Source: Clostridiales bacterium (GTDB lineage Bacteria > Bacillota > Clostridia > DUOD01). From it: 64,000 nt of DNA. The stretch spans positions 1 to 64,000 of the forward strand of contig DUOD01000065.1 of assembly GCA_012838995.1 (NCBI GenBank), read 5' to 3'. Under the pieces are notes generated by a model. The model was given only the letters and a program-made list of their open reading frames with translations, searched no databases and had not been told where the DNA came from. Within the stretch, counting starts at the first letter, position 1; the number at the start of each line of letters is the position of its first letter. Positions 61,498-64,000 of the stretch are shown here, one piece after another. Both the position numbers and the translations under genes were made by a program.

Positions 61498-62585
61498 AGG
61501 GACATAAACGGGCCCGCCTGCAAAGAAATTCCTAAAGCTTTGTTCTTAAATGAAGCCGTCCCCAATTTGCCCGGCAACTCTCGTAAAGTTTTCTGCATCG
61601 CACTACGGCCGATGGTTGCAGATTGTTGTAGTTGTACAGTTTTTTCCAAGTTAGTATGCTGGGTAAAACAAGCCCAGGGTCACCATGCAGTACAACATAC
61701 CTTCATGAGATTCTCCTTTTTCTGTTATTTAACACCATGTAAAATAATTAATATCTTTATTTCCAGCTATGTTGCGATATATAAGACTAATTTGCTATTT
61801 CAGCGTGTGTGGCATTGGTGTTTGTCTTAATAACGCAATATTGATACCTTACTGTATAATCATTGCATCCGATATGTAAAATGTCCTTTAGTTTTTAGAA
61901 CAAGAATATATTGTATAGGTGCTATTCAAATAATGTGCGGACTAACGAATAATAAATTGCGCGGTGTACCAGGTCAAAAACAGCATAATTTGTTTCGAGG
62001 AGAGTTAATAAAAGATACGCTAAAATATTGCAATTTCCATAGCTTACACTTTAACATTTTATTCCCTTTTATCGTTTGATTTAGTAATATAATTAGCCAA
62101 TACACCTTTTTACAGAGAGAAGGGTCGATTTTTAAATTTTAGGTTTCTTCTAAGAATATTTGGAACAAATAGACGGCAACCCCCCAAAAATTCGTACTGT
62201 CGTAGATTGACTTTAAAATAAAAAAGAATAAAATGGTAATTAACGGTACTCTAATGGGTAAAGCGCTAAAATCGATGTGACTTCTACTTATTTAGATTGA
62301 GATTACCGGTAATTAACGGGAGAAGTTTTTTGTATATGAAATATCTTGATAGATTTTTCAATAAGGGTCAGTACAATATGTGAGTCAAGCAAACAAAGAT
62401 AGGAGAATGCCGTAGTTAGGAATGCAAAAAAATGAGCTAAAACCATAAAACTTGATAAGGCACTGTATCAAAAAAGAAATCCGGATAGATCCCACCAATG
62501 GACAAGTCCTTTATGCTGAACTATATACAGCTTATGATGATGTAACCCCATTATAATAGGACAGTTCCATTTTGGAGGTGATGTA
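61498..62585. other. About 1.1 kb without a supportable gene
   Basis: A 96-codon + strand frame at 61540-61830 is Cys/Phe-rich without a ribosome site. The opposite strand between about 61505 and 61700 also has protein-like frames (LRELPGKLGTASFKNKALGI), so this may be a decayed - strand gene. At 62452 a TTG frame of about 33 codons reads IKKEIRIDPTNGQVLYAELY, again without a ribosome site. AT-rich, no tRNA, no repeat array. Confidence 0.4.
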
Positions 62586-63287
62586 ATGGATAAGTGCCTA
62601 TTATCAATAGATTGGGACTATTTTATTTATACAAAAGAAGGTAATTGGGTTTCCCATATTGAGAGTAAAAAGAGCCTGACCGATCTTTGGTATAAAAGGT
62701 ATATCCAAGAGAAGATACGGGGAAGGGATATTCAAAAGTCATATCAGCTTTCTTCAGAGGTAGACACATTTTGGAACAAAACAAAGAAATACTTCAAATT
62801 TGTAAAGGACATTAAGGTATATGTTTCAGACTCCCATTCTTTGTCATATTATATAGCAAAAGAAACCGGCTGCAAAACAGTTTATCTGTTTGATTCCCAT
62901 GCCGATCTTGGTTATGGAGGACTTTCCTCTCTTAACTTTGAAGTCAATTGTTCCAATTGGCTTGGTAAACTCCTAAAGAATAAACAAATCAAAAAAGCCA
63001 ATATCTTTTATAGCCCACATACGGTAGAGAAGCCGGAGCATTTCAAGCCTATGAACAGTATTTATAACATCGGATACTACGATTTTGATGACTTGATTAT
63101 AGGCATTAAAGTGTCGGTAATTCATATATGCAGGTCAGGTACATGGACTCCTCCATGGCTTGATAAAAAGTTTACTCAATTTATTGATGCTTTAGGAATT
63201 CCATATGAAATAATGCACTGTCCGGTAAGGAAATGGGATACTGATAACATCATCTTATCAGACCAGATCAATTATTTAATGGCATGA
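62586..63287 (+). CDS. Arginase-like UPF0489 family protein (peptide-arginase type)
   Basis: The 233-residue protein starts MDKCLLSIDWDYFIYTKEGN, with a D-x-D metal pair, and has VYLFDSHADLGYGGLSSLNFEVNCSNWLGKLL (about 98-130), where DSHAD resembles the manganese motif of ureohydrolases. Late blocks are IYNIGYYDFDDLI and VIHICRSGTWTPPWLD. This matches the UPF0489 family, whose bacterial members include peptide arginases that convert arginine to ornithine in ribosomal peptides. The ATG follows TTGGAGGTGATGTA. No obvious precursor peptide or other RiPP gene was found around it, so the substrate is open. Confidence 0.65.
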   Translation: MDKCLLSIDWDYFIYTKEGNWVSHIESKKSLTDLWYKRYIQEKIRGRDIQKSYQLSSEVDTFWNKTKKYFKFVKDIKVYVSDSHSLSYYIAKETGCKTVYLFDSHADLGYGGLSSLNFEVNCSNWLGKLLKNKQIKKANIFYSPHTVEKPEHFKPMNSIYNIGYYDFDDLIIGIKVSVIHICRSGTWTPPWLDKKFTQFIDALGIPYEIMHCPVRKWDTDNIILSDQINYLMA

Positions 63288-63495
63288 GTATTGAATTGAA
63301 GTAGTATTGTTTGACAGCAAGACTTTTACTTTTGCATTTTGCTGATGTTTAACTATTAGATACTGAAAATATTAAAAGAATTATATTTCTTCTCCATAAG
63401 CAGATCTCTATAGACCTGTGAAATGAAAGGGATTTTATAAAACTGAATGAGATATTTCAAATATTTTTTGCTGCTGATGATATGTACAGAATTCT

Positions 63496-63524
63496 TTGGG
63501 GCATATAAAAAAATATGTTATAAT
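63496..63524 (+). promoter_or_regulatory. Candidate sigma-A promoter of the terminal gene
   Basis: TTGGGG at 63496-63501 and TATAAT at 63519-63524, spacer 17 nt. The spacer contains the inverted repeat CATAT-N6-ATATG (63502-63517), a possible operator. Confidence 0.5.
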
Positions 63525-63558
63525 GCAATAAGTAATTACTTAACGGAGGTTAAATGGC

Positions 63559-64000
63559 ATGGCTATTTGTCCAATTTGTGGTGACAAAATCGGTATTTTA
63601 CTAAAATCAAAAACAAGTGACGGCATTATCTGTAATTATTGCGCTACTATATGTCCATCAGTATCAACAACTTCTACAAATGAGATTAAAGAATATTGGA
63701 GAGAAAATCATAAAAGATTTTCTTCTTTTATTAAAACATCAGAACTATCGTCTTTTATGTATCCAAATGAAACAATAACGATAGATGATAACCACATGCT
63801 TTTTTATATTGGCAAAGAAAAGAAGTTGAAAAAGGAGCCAATTGTTTATAAGTACGAAGAAGTTGACAGCTATGAGCTAGAGGAAGTAGGTGGTAAAACT
63901 GTCACAAAGAAAAAAGGTGGTATTACAAGGGCAATTATAGGCGGAGCCATAGCAGGACCCGCGGGTGCAATAGTAGGTGCAGCAACGGCTAAATCCGAAA
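63559..64000 (+). CDS. DUF4428-type zinc-ribbon protein, cut off by the window end
   Basis: The 147 codons inside the window start at ATG 63559, 10 nt after GGAGG, and read MAICPICGDKIGILLKSKTS, then DGIICNYCATICP. This is a zinc ribbon of the DUF4428 type with C-x2-C and C-x2-C pairs. A mixed domain follows with FYIGKEKKLKKEPIVYKYEEVDSYELEE and then a glycine-zipper-like hydrophobic stretch, IIGGAIAGPAGAIVGAATA, near the window end. Such proteins often end in a SHOCT domain, which would lie outside. The function is unknown. Confidence 0.75.
   Translation, partial: MAICPICGDKIGILLKSKTSDGIICNYCATICPSVSTTSTNEIKEYWRENHKRFSSFIKTSELSSFMYPNETITIDDNHMLFYIGKEKKLKKEPIVYKYEEVDSYELEEVGGKTVTKKKGGITRAIIGGAIAGPAGAIVGAATAKSE

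Noticed and set aside
61540-61830. A 96-codon + strand frame rich in Cys and Phe
   Set aside because: No ribosome site and an unlikely composition; protein-like reading is at least as good on the other strand.

Overview
The window reads as chromosomal DNA of a strictly anaerobic, spore-forming, AT-rich member of the Clostridia (Bacillota). The grounds are the gene order of the division and cell-wall cluster running into spoIIGA-sigE-sigG, frequent TTG and GTG starts with strong Shine-Dalgarno sites, a MurE with the DNPR motif for meso-diaminopimelate, tetrahydrofolate/corrinoid one-carbon genes, and several oxygen-sensitive-looking iron-sulfur and rubredoxin proteins. Nearly all genes lie on the + strand. 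I cannot name the species. No rRNA, tRNA, CRISPR array, insertion sequence or prophage was recognised.

Region 1 (1-23.3 kb) is conserved core: the end of yfmF, then yfmH, lgt, and a dcw cluster (mraZ, rsmH, ftsL, a PASTA penicillin-binding protein, murE, murF, mraY, murD, ftsW/spoVE, murG, murA, divIB, two DUF881 genes, sbp, ftsA, ftsZ). It is followed by the sporulation genes spoIIGA, sigE and sigG. mraZ is preceded by 10-bp-spaced MraZ boxes. spoIIGA has Spo0A-like boxes. sigG has a candidate forespore promoter overlapping the sigE terminator.

Region 2 (23.3-33 kb) holds an HPr-like protein without the phosphorylated histidine, a three-gene set related to 2-hydroxyacyl-CoA dehydratase activators, a DUF421/DUF4363 pair on the - strand (DUF4363 frameshifted), an LCP cell-wall ligase with a long charged tail, an M23 peptidase and a PocR-AraC regulator.

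Region 3 (32-49 kb) carries one-carbon metabolism: a methyltetrahydrofolate:corrinoid methyltransferase, its corrinoid protein, fhs, fchA, folD and, 5 kb after folD, an ASKHA/2Fe-2S corrinoid activator. Between and after these are a membrane phosphatase-like protein with a glycosyltransferase, a half-size GDT1 transporter, a chemotaxis receptor, and the copper pair copA-copZ.

Region 4 (49-64 kb) is accessory and partly decayed. Its core is a metal/iron-sulfur-flavoured group: two Gly-rich DUF5320-type proteins, a truncated ferredoxin, an MBL-fold hydrolase, an ECF S-component with a P-loop kinase, a DUF134 regulator, an Mrp/NBP35 ATPase and a C_GCAxxG_C_C protein. Two promoters here share the same operator layout: a CATATG-centred palindrome over the -35 and a second site exactly 34 bp downstream. 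Around it are remnants of a CGGC-domain protein, a double flavodoxin-fold protein and a membrane sensor. Intact genes at the end are a flavin reductase-rubredoxin fusion, a zinc-ribbon PTPS homolog lacking the usual catalytic cysteine, an arginase-like UPF0489 protein and a DUF4428 protein that runs off the window.
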